Shown piece by piece: positions 1 through 8,719 of a stretch of 39,102 nucleotides of DNA. Position 1 is the stretch's first letter, and each line of letters starts with the position of its first letter. The notes under the pieces are model-generated. The model did no database searches and was not told the DNA's origin. It was given only the letters and a program-made list of their open reading frames with translations. A program made the translations under genes and the position numbers. Location: NCBI GenBank assembly GCA_964609495.1, contig CAZSTA010000008.1, positions 1 to 39,102 on the forward strand, given 5' to 3'. The DNA comes from CAZSTA01 sp964609495 [NCBI: uncultured bacterium] (GTDB taxonomy: Bacteria > CAZSTA01).

Positions 1-881
1 GAGGCTTCCCTGATAAGGTTCCCCTAAATCCGAGGATTTTGGATGAAGTGAAGGAGGATGATTATATCCGCCGCAAGGTAGCTTTCGACACCGAGCCAGG
101 AGTATCAGTTCCCGCCTATCTCCTCATACCTGACAAATTAAGGACCTCTGACAAGAACCGAGCTATGTTATGTTTACATGGGCATGGTTATGGGATAACG
201 GAGCTCGTTGGGGTAGCACCTAACGAGGAGATAGAGGAACACATAAAAGTTCATAACTCCGATTATGCCCGTCAATTCGCCAAGAGGGGATATGTAGTCC
301 TCGCTCCTGAGGCGCGGGGTTTTGGAGAGAGGGCGGATGGATCGGAGGATGGCTGTCATATCCCAGGCGTAATAGCTCTCTTCTTGGGCAAGCCAGTTAC
401 GGGATTGAGGACTTGGGATGATATGCGAGCTTTGGATTATCTCAGTTCCCTGCCCAAAGTTGATCCAGAGCGTATAGGTTGCGTTGGGCTATCCGAGGGT
501 GGAAAGAGAACGATGTATCTCTCCGCTTTAGATGATCGGATCAAGGTTGCTATAATCAGCGGATATTTCTCGAGCTTCCGCTTGGAGGTCGGGAAGTGGA
601 AGACCTATGGTTATCATGATATATGCAACTACATTCAGGGGCTTCTAAGATACGCTGATTATCCTGACATCGTCTCTCTGATAGCAGATCGACCTCTGCT
701 CATCGAGTATGGGAATAAAGATCCGCTCTATTCCTTAGATGTAGTCGAGTCTGCTTATAAGATGGTGCAAGAGGCGTATAAGGATATGGGGGCGGAGGAC
801 AAGATCGATATCGACATCTTTGAAGGGGAACATCAGTTCAGCGGGGCGAAAGCCTTCGCTTGGGTCGATAAATGGCTTTAG
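1..881 (+). CDS. Alpha/beta hydrolase, dienelactone hydrolase / acetyl-xylan esterase-like (5' partial)
   Basis: A serine hydrolase of the alpha/beta fold. Its reading frame (first full codon at base 3) is open to the left edge, so the true start lies outside the window. A TTG at 39 is the first usable internal start, but the residues before it (VPLNPRILDEV) also look like genuine protein. Counting from that TTG, the oxyanion region CLHGHGYG is at residues 45-52, the nucleophile elbow GLSEGG places Ser152, and the likely acid and base are Asp228 (YGNKDPLY) and His265 (GEHQFSG). The long N-terminal strand region before the first HG motif and the WDDMRALDYL helix fit the large esterases related to dienelactone hydrolase and acetyl-xylan esterase. 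The substrate cannot be read from the sequence. The MATE gene follows 29 bases later and may be co-transcribed. Confidence 0.85.
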   Translation, partial: GFPDKVPLNPRILDEVKEDDYIRRKVAFDTEPGVSVPAYLLIPDKLRTSDKNRAMLCLHGHGYGITELVGVAPNEEIEEHIKVHNSDYARQFAKRGYVVLAPEARGFGERADGSEDGCHIPGVIALFLGKPVTGLRTWDDMRALDYLSSLPKVDPERIGCVGLSEGGKRTMYLSALDDRIKVAIISGYFSSFRLEVGKWKTYGYHDICNYIQGLLRYADYPDIVSLIADRPLLIEYGNKDPLYSLDVVESAYKMVQEAYKDMGAEDKIDIDIFEGEHQFSGAKAFAWVDKWL

Positions 882-910
882 AATTTAATTTGAATTAAGG
901 AGACAATCGT

Positions 911-2341
911 ATGAGTTCACCTCCTAAAAGCTACGTAAATCTCCTGGAGGGCAATGTTACTAAGACCCTCCTTCACTTAGCTTGGCCGATAATAGTTTCC
1001 TCTTTGTTTCAAACAAGCTTTAATATTGCTGATACGATCTTCGTTGGTAGGGTTGGAGCGAATGCCTTGGCCGCGGTGAGTCTTACCTTCCCAGTAAATT
1101 TTCTCTTCTTTGCCATAGGAAACGGAGCGGCGATCGGGATAACCTCCCTGATAGCCAGATCCATAGGTGCAGGTGATATGAAGAAGGTCAGCAATGTAGC
1201 CAATCATTCTCTGCTTCTGATAGTCATATTGAGCATCTCTGGCACCCTAATAGGGGTCTTATGGGGGAGGAATATTTTTGAACTGATGAGAATTAGGGAG
1301 GATATATTGGAGTTGAGCTGGAGCTATATGAGGATAATATTTACTGGAATTGGAGCTATGTTCATCGCAGTGATATTGGAGGGAGTTCTTAGGGGAGAAG
1401 GAGATATGAAAACTGCGATGAGGATAATAGCTATCGCTATTACAATCAATATAATCCTCGATCCTATTCTGATCTTCGGCTTAGGTCCTTTTCCCAAAAT
1501 GGGGGTCGCAGGAGCAGCCCTAGCCACGGTAATATCTAGGGTGATTGGCTGTTTTATCTTAGCTCTCCATTTTATTCGAGGTCGCTCCTCCGTTAAGTTC
1601 AACCTTAAAGAATACTCTTATGATAGCGGTATAATTAAGGATATAGTCCGGGTGGGGTTGCCCACCACTATATCTATGGGGGCTATGTCCATATCTACGG
1701 CTATTATCAATAGTATGATAATAAGGTTTAGCCCCTTTGCTATGGCGGCTTGGGGAGTTACGGGAAGGCTTAGCTCGATCGCTTTCTTACCTGCCCTAGG
1801 CATTTCCGCGGCAAATACAACCTTAGTGGGACATAACTATGGCGCTAAGAAATATGATAGAGTGGAGATCTCAGCTTTTATCGGCGCTAAATTGGCTTTT
1901 CTCTTTATGTTCAGCATCGGGGCTATCTTTTTCCTCTTTCCCGATTTCTTAGTAGGAATATTCAATAGGGAGCCTGAGGTATTGCGATATGGTAGAGAGA
2001 TATTCCGCATCACTACCATAGGTTACGGTTTCATTGGAGTATCGATCTTAATAGGAGGATCTTTCCAGGGATTAGGGAGAGGAACACCGGCTTTAATTGT
2101 GAGCCTATTCCGTATAGGAGTCATCTATCTTCCCGCCGCTTATCTACTGGCATTCACTTATGGCTTGAAGACGGCGGGGATCTGGATCGCGATGGTCATT
2201 GGAGATGCCATAGCTTCTTCAGTAGCGGTAGGTTGGTTCACAAGAACTATAAATAAGATCAGGAGTGATTATAGGGCTGGAGAGTTAGCTATTGCAGAAG
2301 TTGAAATTGCCTCATCTCATCCTTCGGACACCTCATCCTAG
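911..2341 (+). CDS. MATE family multidrug/cation antiporter
   Basis: A 476-residue polytopic inner-membrane transporter of the multidrug and toxic compound extrusion (MATE) family, which exports cationic compounds in exchange for Na+ or H+. The N-terminal stretch LLHLAWPIIVSSLFQTSFN and the following DTIFVGRVGANALAAVSL are the classic MATE opening. The same fold recurs in the second half (VGLPTTISMGAMSISTAI, then AWGVTGRLSSIAFLPALG), giving the usual 6+6 pseudo-repeat and about 12 membrane helices. Length is normal. The ATG is preceded by AAGGAGA at good spacing. The hydrolase gene ends 29 bases upstream and the AOR gene starts 24 bases downstream, so the three may form one transcript, although no functional link is evident. 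The exported substrate is unknown. Confidence 0.93.
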   Translation: MSSPPKSYVNLLEGNVTKTLLHLAWPIIVSSLFQTSFNIADTIFVGRVGANALAAVSLTFPVNFLFFAIGNGAAIGITSLIARSIGAGDMKKVSNVANHSLLLIVILSISGTLIGVLWGRNIFELMRIREDILELSWSYMRIIFTGIGAMFIAVILEGVLRGEGDMKTAMRIIAIAITINIILDPILIFGLGPFPKMGVAGAALATVISRVIGCFILALHFIRGRSSVKFNLKEYSYDSGIIKDIVRVGLPTTISMGAMSISTAIINSMIIRFSPFAMAAWGVTGRLSSIAFLPALGISAANTTLVGHNYGAKKYDRVEISAFIGAKLAFLFMFSIGAIFFLFPDFLVGIFNREPEVLRYGREIFRITTIGYGFIGVSILIGGSFQGLGRGTPALIVSLFRIGVIYLPAAYLLAFTYGLKTAGIWIAMVIGDAIASSVAVGWFTRTINKIRSDYRAGELAIAEVEIASSHPSDTSS

Positions 2342-2365
2342 ATTTCGAGAAAGGAGTGATAGATA

Positions 2366-4090
2366 ATGGATAAGATATTGCGGGTTAATATGAGCGCTAA
2401 AGAGGTTCAATTTGAGGCTGTGCCTGATAAGTATGAAAGGTGGGGAGGCAGAGGTCTTACTTCTTCGATCATCTTAGATGAAGTTGATCCTCAGGGGCAT
2501 CCTCTAAGCGATAGAAATAAGGTGATCTTCGCCCCTGGTATATTATCTGGGACTCCTGCTCCGTGTATGGGCAAGCTCTCAATAGGTAGTAAGAGCCCTC
2601 TGACGGGAACGATCAAGGAGAGCAATGTCGGAGGAACAGCGGGAACGAAGTTCCCTAGATTGGGAATTAAAGCTCTCATTATCGAAGGAGAACAGCGGAA
2701 TAATGATTGGTATATACTTTATATAGATAAGGATTCTGCCAAGTTAGAGTCAGCAAAGGATATCTATGGCCTTGGCAACTATGATACCGCCGCCCGCCTG
2801 CAAGAGAGATATGGCAAGAGAGTGTCTATCCTCTCTATAGGTCAGGCAGGAGAGATGAAGCTATCCGCTTCTTCGATCGCCTCCACCGACTTGAAATCCT
2901 ATCCTTCTCGCCATGCTGGTCGAGGTGGATTAGGGGCTGCTTTGTCTGCAAAAGGCATAAAAGCTATAGTACTAAACGATGAGAGAACCAAGAAGTTCGT
3001 TCCCTTAGTTGATAGAGATCGTTTTAAAAAGCTCTCGCTACAGTTATCCAAGCAATTAGTAGAAACTAAGAAAGGGCTGACTAAATATGGGACTGCGCAG
3101 ATGATCGATACTACTAACAGCTTGGGGGGATTGCCCACTAGGAACTTTCGTCAAGGCGCATTCGAGGGCGCGGAGAAGATCAATGGACAAGCTCTATATG
3201 ATAATATCAAGGCGAGAGGAGGAACGATAAGTCTGCCTTGTATCCCTAGCTGTGTGATCAGATGTGCTAACTCCTATCCTGATAAGGATGGTAATTATTT
3301 AACCTCCAGCTTAGAATATGAAACGATCGCTATGCTAGGAGCCAATTGCGGAATAGATGATCTTGATGTCATCGCTATCCTAGATAAGCTATGCGATGAT
3401 TACGGCTTAGATGTGATAGATACTGGAGGAGCGATCGGGGTAGCGATGGAGGCGGGGCTTTTGAAATTCGGCGATGGAGAAGCTGCGATCAATCTGCTCA
3501 AGGAAGTAGGGGCTAAGACTCCGCTGGGTAGGATTATCGGCAGTGGAGCGAATCTAACAGGAAGGATATTAGGAGTGAAGCGGGTTGCTCAGGTAAAAGG
3601 ACAGGGGATGTCAGCTTATGATCCTCGAACCTTCAAAGGTTTCGGGGCAACCTACATCTCCTCCACGATGGGAGCAGATCACACCGCTGGTCCCGCTATC
3701 CCCGGACGTGGCGGTCTCCATCCCAGCAAGAAATCGGAGGTGCATGAACCGGAGGACAAAGCTGAGTTATCGTTAGATCTTCAAATTATGGTTGCCGCAG
3801 TTGATTCAACCGGCTTCTGTTTCTTCGTCGGCCCTCAACCTCCTATGATGAAGATGATAGCTGAGATGCTAAAGGCTCGTTACGGATGGGATTTGACCGC
3901 GGAGGATATAGTTGAGATGGGAAGAGAAATTCTACGTCGAGAGAGACGCTTCAACGAGTTAGCTGGCTTCACCAAAGCTGATAATCGCTTACCATCTTTC
4001 TTCTTGGAAGAGCCTCTGCCCCCCTTCAATCGCGTTTTCGATGTCAGTTATGAGGAGATGGATGATCAGCAGAGGAGATTAGACTATTGA
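2366..4090 (+). CDS. Aldehyde:ferredoxin oxidoreductase (AOR) family tungsten/molybdenum enzyme
   Basis: A 574-residue cytoplasmic enzyme of the AOR family, which oxidises aldehydes to acids (or the reverse) with ferredoxin, using a bis-pyranopterin tungsten or molybdenum centre and one [4Fe-4S] cluster. The N-terminal YERWGGRGLTSSIILDE and SKSPLTGTIKESNVGG segments match the pterin-binding first domain. Cluster ligands appear as Cys292, Cys296 and Cys300 (CIPSCVIRC) plus Cys485 in STGFCFFVG. The SLEYETIAMLGANCGIDD and MGADHTAGPA motifs are typical of the family. The ATG follows AAGGAG at normal spacing. The spacing C-x3-C-x3-C differs by one residue from the C-x2-C-x3-C of the hyperthermophile enzymes. 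I believe it is common in bacterial paralogues. Substrate specificity is open. No pterin-synthesis or ferredoxin gene is adjacent. Confidence 0.93.
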   Translation: MDKILRVNMSAKEVQFEAVPDKYERWGGRGLTSSIILDEVDPQGHPLSDRNKVIFAPGILSGTPAPCMGKLSIGSKSPLTGTIKESNVGGTAGTKFPRLGIKALIIEGEQRNNDWYILYIDKDSAKLESAKDIYGLGNYDTAARLQERYGKRVSILSIGQAGEMKLSASSIASTDLKSYPSRHAGRGGLGAALSAKGIKAIVLNDERTKKFVPLVDRDRFKKLSLQLSKQLVETKKGLTKYGTAQMIDTTNSLGGLPTRNFRQGAFEGAEKINGQALYDNIKARGGTISLPCIPSCVIRCANSYPDKDGNYLTSSLEYETIAMLGANCGIDDLDVIAILDKLCDDYGLDVIDTGGAIGVAMEAGLLKFGDGEAAINLLKEVGAKTPLGRIIGSGANLTGRILGVKRVAQVKGQGMSAYDPRTFKGFGATYISSTMGADHTAGPAIPGRGGLHPSKKSEVHEPEDKAELSLDLQIMVAAVDSTGFCFFVGPQPPMMKMIAEMLKARYGWDLTAEDIVEMGREILRRERRFNELAGFTKADNRLPSFFLEEPLPPFNRVFDVSYEEMDDQQRRLDY

Positions 4091-4096
4091 TCTTCT

Positions 4097-5686
4097 CTAT
4101 TCCCTACGATAGACGATCGAACCATCGAAGATAGTGTAATCTACTTCGGTGGTTCGAATATCTTCAGGAGAGATGTTAAGGATATCTTTAGATAGCACGA
4201 CTAAATCAGCCAATTTCCCCACTTCTATAGTTCCCTTAATATTCTCCTCGTAGGAGGCATAGGCGGCTCCCTTAGTATAGGAATGAAGTGCTTCAAAGGC
4301 GGTTATTCTCTCTTCTGGGAACCAACCATCGGCGGGCTCTCCGTTCTCACGTCGGCGAGTGACAGCCGCATACATTCCCTTTAAGGGATCTGGACTCTCC
4401 ACCGGGCAATCCGAGCCGAAGGTAAGTCTAGTCCCTCTAGCGAGCAGAGAGCGGAAAGCATAAGCCCAGCGGCTTCTCTCTCCCCAAAACTTATCGGCGA
4501 TGAACATATCGGAGGTGGCGTGAATAGGTTGCATCGAGGCTATAACTCCGAGCTGGCTGAAGCGAGGTAGATCTTCGGGAGTGAGCAATTGGGCATGCTC
4601 GATCCGTTGACGCAGGTCAAACTCATAACCGCCCCTTATACTATCCTCTATAACATCTAAAGCATCCCTATTAGCTCTATCGCCTATAGCGTGAATAGCG
4701 ACACTTATACCAGATCTGCTTGCCTTATTAACCAGATCCAACAATTCCTCATGAGGAGTGACTACCACTCCTAAATTATGAGGGTCATCTTCGTAAGCCT
4801 CGAGCATAGAAGCGGTTTTAGATCCCAAACTGCCATCGGCGAATAGTTTCACCCCTCCGATACGAAGCTTATCGTTCCCAAAGCCAGTTCTTATCCCCAA
4901 CTTGATAGCCTCTTCGAGGTTATCCTTGGGAATCATCATATATACCCGTAGCCCTAATTCACCTTCACGCAATAAGTCTTGAAAAACTTGAAATGCCTCT
5001 CTCCCTTCGCAATTATGAATACTTGTTATACCCAAAGCTTGAACTTTCGAGATAGCCTCTCCTACCGACTCACTTAACGTTTCCCGATCAGCCACAGGAA
5101 TTATATTATAAATCGCAGACATCGCTCTTTCTCGGAGAAGTCCGGTTAACTCGCCCTTTGCATCTCGCCCGATTTCTCCTCCCTCAGGATCAGGAGTGGA
5201 ACTAGTTATACCCGCCCGATGAAGAGCAAGAGAATTGACCCAAAGTTGATGCCCATCCTTGCGCGTCAGAGCAACTGGATTATCATCTGCTACGCGGTCT
5301 AGATCTCTCTTATGGGGAAGTTCACCCCCTTCCCATGTATGATGATCCCATCCCCCTCCTAGTATCCATTCTCCTTTCGCCCTGCTTTTCACTGAGCTTC
5401 GAACCCTATTTATCACCTCCTCCAGCGAGGAAATCCCACTTAGCATTATCTGTCTCAAGCTCATCGCATAGGCGGTGAAGTGTATATGGGAGTCGGTGAA
5501 GCCAGGAACTACTACCCTTCCCTTAAGGTCGATCATCTCTGTATCCCTGTTTCTCAATCCTTCTATCTCGTTTGTCTTTCCTAAGGCAGAGATCTTACCT
5601 TCTGAGATAGCGACTGCAGTCGCCTGAGGATCCCTATCAGCAAGGGTATGTATTAGGCCATTGTATAGAATAATATCGATCTTCAT
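4097..5686 (-). CDS. Amidohydrolase family protein, YtcJ-like (amidohydrolase 3)
   Basis: A 529-residue metal-dependent amidohydrolase of the YtcJ-like branch. The first metal motif is DSHIHF (His67 and His69). Further ligands are probably in SVAIHAIGDRANRDALD and RIEHAQLL, and the catalytic Asp is in FGSDCPVESPDPLKGMYAAV. N- and C-terminal segments (GLIHTLADRDPQ, GKISALG, and near the end GKLADLVVLSKDIL) form the small composite beta sandwich usual in the superfamily. Length is normal. The gene converges on the AOR gene with only 6 bases between stop codons. Members act on amides, carbamates or formamides, and the actual substrate cannot be told from sequence. Confidence 0.92.
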   Translation of the reverse strand: MKIDIILYNGLIHTLADRDPQATAVAISEGKISALGKTNEIEGLRNRDTEMIDLKGRVVVPGFTDSHIHFTAYAMSLRQIMLSGISSLEEVINRVRSSVKSRAKGEWILGGGWDHHTWEGGELPHKRDLDRVADDNPVALTRKDGHQLWVNSLALHRAGITSSTPDPEGGEIGRDAKGELTGLLRERAMSAIYNIIPVADRETLSESVGEAISKVQALGITSIHNCEGREAFQVFQDLLREGELGLRVYMMIPKDNLEEAIKLGIRTGFGNDKLRIGGVKLFADGSLGSKTASMLEAYEDDPHNLGVVVTPHEELLDLVNKASRSGISVAIHAIGDRANRDALDVIEDSIRGGYEFDLRQRIEHAQLLTPEDLPRFSQLGVIASMQPIHATSDMFIADKFWGERSRWAYAFRSLLARGTRLTFGSDCPVESPDPLKGMYAAVTRRRENGEPADGWFPEERITAFEALHSYTKGAAYASYEENIKGTIEVGKLADLVVLSKDILNISPEDIRTTEVDYTIFDGSIVYRRE

Positions 5687-5777
5687 AGAGTAGAGGTACC
5701 TCCATTATTGGAAAGAGGAGGAGATCAACTCTTTATTTCCCCTCCTTTTTGTTTTTGAGTTTCTAATCGGAGTATCA

Positions 5778-6011
5778 TATTCTTAGTTCTTCGTTAGGGA
5801 GTTAAAGACTAATACCCCCTCACCCTATCCCTCTCCCACGAGGGGAGAGGGAACATCCAGATAAGCTTGCTCCCTTTAGTTCCCCCTCCCTTGATGGGAG
5901 GGGGTTAGGGGGAGGGTGATAATTAACAAGATTCTTTGATAGCCTTATTAATTCAGCAAAAACCAAGATGGGAGGGATTAGGAGAAGGTGATTTATGAAG
6001 ATTCAAGATCG
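5778..6011. repeat. Dispersed intergenic hairpin-rich repeat, copy 1
   Basis: The 328-base gap between the amidohydrolase and the FG-GAP gene holds no ORF but contains a structured repeat related to 30988-31209. It has two perfect hairpins: CCCTCTCCC / GGGAGAGGG with loop ACGAG, and CCCCCTCCC / GGGAGGGGG with loop TTGAT. Both copies share the entry sequence ATTCTTAGTT, the segment AACATCCAGATAAGCTTGCT, and an exit GGGAGGGTGAT. A second, degraded copy of the exit (GATTTATGAAGATTCAAGATC) sits at about 5989-6010. No coding capacity is visible, so it may be a non-autonomous element or REP-like sequence. Similar CCCTCACCC...CTCTCCC repeats are widespread in bacterial genomes. Confidence 0.75.
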
Positions 6012-6014
6012 CCT

Positions 6015-6833
6015 CTAACCAGCATAGCCTGCCACATAGAAATAGAGAATGCTCTTAACCTCTCCTTCGCTTTCCACCTGAATATCCGCTATCAACTCAT
6101 TTAAGCCATCATTATCAGCATCTCCAATAGCAAGTTTGAAGATAGAGCCTTCTATCTTCTCGCTCCGCCATTTCTCCACCAAATTATCATCTTCCCATTC
6201 TAGAAAGTATAATTGATCCCCTTCTCCGAAGGGATTAGCGGAGGTGGCTATAACTTCGGCTCGACCATTGAGATCCAAATCATAAGCGGCTAAACCAACT
6301 CCATAATCGGTATCACTTGTCCAGTTCTCGATCAGGTTAGAATTATATACTCTAATCTTATCGGAATTATCAACCACCACCCAATCATCGAGCTTATCTC
6401 CATCTATATCTGCCCCCAATAGGGTATAGAAATCAGTAGGGATATTTAACCTGGTCTTTTCGATCTTCTCTGGAGAAATAAGGGTCTGCTTTGTGGTTCG
6501 ACTAGCTAAATAATAATTATTCTCTTCTGCAAGGTGAGTTACAATCAAGGTCTTCTTTTCCTTCTGAGATAATATCACATTGCCCTGGATAAAGCCCACC
6601 TTTATCAAGTTCCCCCCATCCCACTTTAAGATATCTCCTCCCTCCCTTATCCCATCGGAGATAAATATTTCCTCCTTCCCATCGTCATCTAAATCGATCA
6701 GAACTAGATTTCTGATCATCTCCCTGCTCCTCTGTGTCTTCAGAGAGGTGAGCGATAAATCATAGCAGATAACCTCTCGGAAGAAAGACCCATCCCAACT
6801 TAATATCAGCAACTTATCAGAAGTTAGGACCAC
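6015..6833 (-). CDS. FG-GAP/VCBS repeat region, 3' half of a frameshifted secreted protein
   Basis: This frame carries repeated FG-GAP/VCBS-type motifs, which form calcium-binding blades of an extracytoplasmic beta-propeller: IDLDDDGKEEIFISD, ADIDGDKLDDWVVVD, YDLDLNGRAEVIATS and GDADNDGLNELIADI. The GTG at 6833 is not a convincing start. AGGAG lies only 3 bases before it, and the same frame continues upstream to about base 6925 with an equally good blade (DLAVGDVISDGQKEIVVL). That upstream stretch overlaps the end of the preceding ORF in another frame. I therefore read 6015-7693 as one gene of about 555 codons broken by a frameshift near 6920. Whether both halves are made is unknown. The FG-GAP content parallels the PEGA protein at 22040-24223. 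Confidence 0.8.
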   Translation of the reverse strand: MVLTSDKLLILSWDGSFFREVICYDLSLTSLKTQRSREMIRNLVLIDLDDDGKEEIFISDGIREGGDILKWDGGNLIKVGFIQGNVILSQKEKKTLIVTHLAEENNYYLASRTTKQTLISPEKIEKTRLNIPTDFYTLLGADIDGDKLDDWVVVDNSDKIRVYNSNLIENWTSDTDYGVGLAAYDLDLNGRAEVIATSANPFGEGDQLYFLEWEDDNLVEKWRSEKIEGSIFKLAIGDADNDGLNELIADIQVESEGEVKSILYFYVAGYAG

Positions 6834-6880
6834 TATCTCCTTTTGACCATCGCTTATGACATCCCCTACCGCTAAATCAA

Positions 6881-7693
6881 TTATACGGAAGTCGAAGAGT
6901 TGGCTCTTCTCTTCAGCATATATTTATCTTCGGATGGTTTGGCAGAGGGAGAGAAGAGGAGGCTTACTGATATATCCTTTATTATATCTTCCGCGGCGAC
7001 AGCTCTGACAAGTCCTGTTCCCGTATCTATCACGGAGACTCGCAGATCGATCACCACTCCTAGATCGGTCGCAGTTCCAAGTATTATCCCTCCGAAGTTC
7101 CCAATACTTTGCGCTATAGAAGGGTCGAATCCCTCGCCTTTCCTCAATAGAGCTATCTTCTTTCGCAGGTCCAACGACAGTTGACTCTCCCGTATCACCT
7201 GAATCTGAGGGAAATCGAGCAAATCGCTCGCCAATATCTGGGATACTAGATCGGTGAAGTTATTCTTCTCCCCCCGAGAGGTCACGAAATCAAGGACCAA
7301 AATTCTCCTGAAAGTGGGCTTAGCCATAACCTCATCGCCCACCTTTATGCTTTCCAGGGAATAACCCGCCAGAGGTTCAGCGATAGCCATCCTCTCTCCA
7401 GCCCATCTTATCCGAACCTCAGCACATTTCTCCCTTCTCTCCTCTACTCCTCGAAAGACCTCGCACTCCATCCCTTCCTTAATACCGGCGCCCTCCTTTA
7501 AATCGATGTAGATTCCCGAGGAGGATATGAGCTCCACCTCTCCTTTAAATAGAGAAAGTCCAGAATCCCAAATCTGCTGAGATAATTTTGCCACCGCAGG
7601 ATTGATCGAACTCACCCCAGTATCGGCAAGGGAGGAGTAGGGGAATAGAAGGATTATCAGTAGAGAGGATATCAATATAATATTACGCATCAT
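6881..7693 (-). CDS. Secreted CsgG/FlgO-like protein, 5' half of a frameshifted gene
   Basis: The protein starts with a signal peptide (MMRNIILISSLLIILLFPYS then SLADTG). A small beta domain follows (GEVELISSSGIYIDLKEGAG, GMECEVFRG) resembling FlgT-type domains. The domain from about residue 130 (RRILVLDFVTSRGEKNNFTD, VIRESQLSLDLRK, GIILGTATDLGVVIDLRVSV) resembles the CsgG/FlgO/TolB-N fold that recurs in outer-membrane assembly factors. The frame then runs off into KRRANSSTSV and stops, while the -1 frame gives AEEKSQLFDFRIIDLAVGD and leads straight into the FG-GAP propeller of the next ORF. Loss of one TA from the TATATA run near 6918-6923 would restore a single protein. The start overlaps the stop of the nucleotidyltransferase gene by 4 bases (ATGA), so translation is probably coupled. 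Confidence 0.75.
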   Translation of the reverse strand: MMRNIILISSLLIILLFPYSSLADTGVSSINPAVAKLSQQIWDSGLSLFKGEVELISSSGIYIDLKEGAGIKEGMECEVFRGVEERREKCAEVRIRWAGERMAIAEPLAGYSLESIKVGDEVMAKPTFRRILVLDFVTSRGEKNNFTDLVSQILASDLLDFPQIQVIRESQLSLDLRKKIALLRKGEGFDPSIAQSIGNFGGIILGTATDLGVVIDLRVSVIDTGTGLVRAVAAEDIIKDISVSLLFSPSAKPSEDKYMLKRRANSSTSV

Positions 7694-8664
7694 CTGAGCT
7701 TTATCTCCGAAGAATCTCCGACATTTAGTTTATAGAAATTCCCGCTTACCTCTGCGTTATCCCCTATCAAGGAATCTCGCAATAGGATATGTTCCACCTT
7801 AGCATTCTCATTTATAATAGTATCGGTGATTATCGAATCCGTTATCACCGAGCCACCAGCTATCGAGACATAAGGACCGATAATGGAGTTATCTATCCTC
7901 GCGTAAGGAGAAATGAAGACTGGAGGCCTCACGATAGAGCCTTCAAGCTCATAATCAGTGTGCTTCAGCTCCAGAAGATAGCGGTTGGTGGCTAGAAGAG
8001 ACTCAGCCTCCCCACAGTCGAACCACCCTTCAACCTCGAAGGTAGTGATCTTCTCTCCCCCCTCGATCATCACCCTCAAAGCATCGGTCAGTTGATATTC
8101 CCCTTTAGTCCTTAGGCCCTCCTTTATGATTTTTTCCAGAGAGGCGAAGAGGCTCTGAGTGGTATTGATATAATAAATACCTACTATAGCCAGATCGGTG
8201 GGGGGCAGGTCGGGTTTCTCCACCAGATTACTGATGAAATCCCCTGATAATTCCACAATTCCGAATCGCCTAGGATCGCTGACCTTCTTAACGCCAATGG
8301 AATTATAGGGGCTATTCATTATCTGCTTAAAATCAGCCTTAAAGATCGTATCTCCCAAGATTATCAAGATCGGCTCATCGGATATATAGTCCTTTGTTAA
8401 ATATATAGCGTGTCCCAGTCCTTTTCTCTCGCTCTGCTCAACATAGCTCACTTTGAAATCATAGTTATTATCGACATATTCCATCACCTTCTCTCCCATA
8501 TACCCGATCACCAATACTATCTCCTCGATAGATAGAGCTTTGATCTCATCCAAGATATACCCCAAGATAGGCTTTCCCGCTACCTGGATTAAGGCTTTAG
8601 GGATGGTATGGGTATGAGGTCTTAGTCTGCTTCCCACTCCAGCAGTCGGTATTACAGCTTTCAT
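7690..8664 (-). CDS. Sugar-phosphate nucleotidyltransferase (RmlA/GlmU-N-like) with C-terminal hexapeptide-type helix
   Basis: A 324-residue NTP transferase that activates a sugar 1-phosphate to an NDP-sugar, most likely glucose 1-phosphate with dTTP or UTP. The nucleotide-binding opening AVIPTAGVGSRLRPHTHTIP, the PKALIQVAGKPIL segment and the metal-binding ILGDTIF are all present. GEYQLTDALRVM and the WFDCGEAESLLATN motif match the glucose-1-phosphate thymidylyl/uridylyltransferase group. From about residue 245 the sequence turns into hexapeptide-like repeats (VFISPYARIDNSIIGPYVSI, ITDTIINENAKVE), a left-handed beta-helix tail. The ATG has GGAGG 5 bases upstream. It overlaps the downstream secreted-protein gene by 4 bases. 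It probably feeds polysaccharide or LPS synthesis. Confidence 0.88.
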   Translation of the reverse strand: MKAVIPTAGVGSRLRPHTHTIPKALIQVAGKPILGYILDEIKALSIEEIVLVIGYMGEKVMEYVDNNYDFKVSYVEQSERKGLGHAIYLTKDYISDEPILIILGDTIFKADFKQIMNSPYNSIGVKKVSDPRRFGIVELSGDFISNLVEKPDLPPTDLAIVGIYYINTTQSLFASLEKIIKEGLRTKGEYQLTDALRVMIEGGEKITTFEVEGWFDCGEAESLLATNRYLLELKHTDYELEGSIVRPPVFISPYARIDNSIIGPYVSIAGGSVITDSIITDTIINENAKVEHILLRDSLIGDNAEVSGNFYKLNVGDSSEIKLR

Positions 8665-8684
8665 TGCGACCTCCGATCATAAAT

Positions 8685-8719
8685 ATAGGAGGAGTAGAGG
8701 AGAGAATTCCTCCCCCTCT
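8685..8719. repeat. Short palindromic element, copy A (intergenic)
   Basis: Begins ATAGGAGGAGTAGAGGAGAG and ends in TTCCTCCCCCTCTT. It sits between the stop of the 300-aa unknown gene and the start of the nucleotidyltransferase, filling most of the gap. Its core matches the copies at 18095, 18420, 19419, 19845 and 21500. The ends can pair (GGAGG with CCTCC). Confidence 0.7.
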
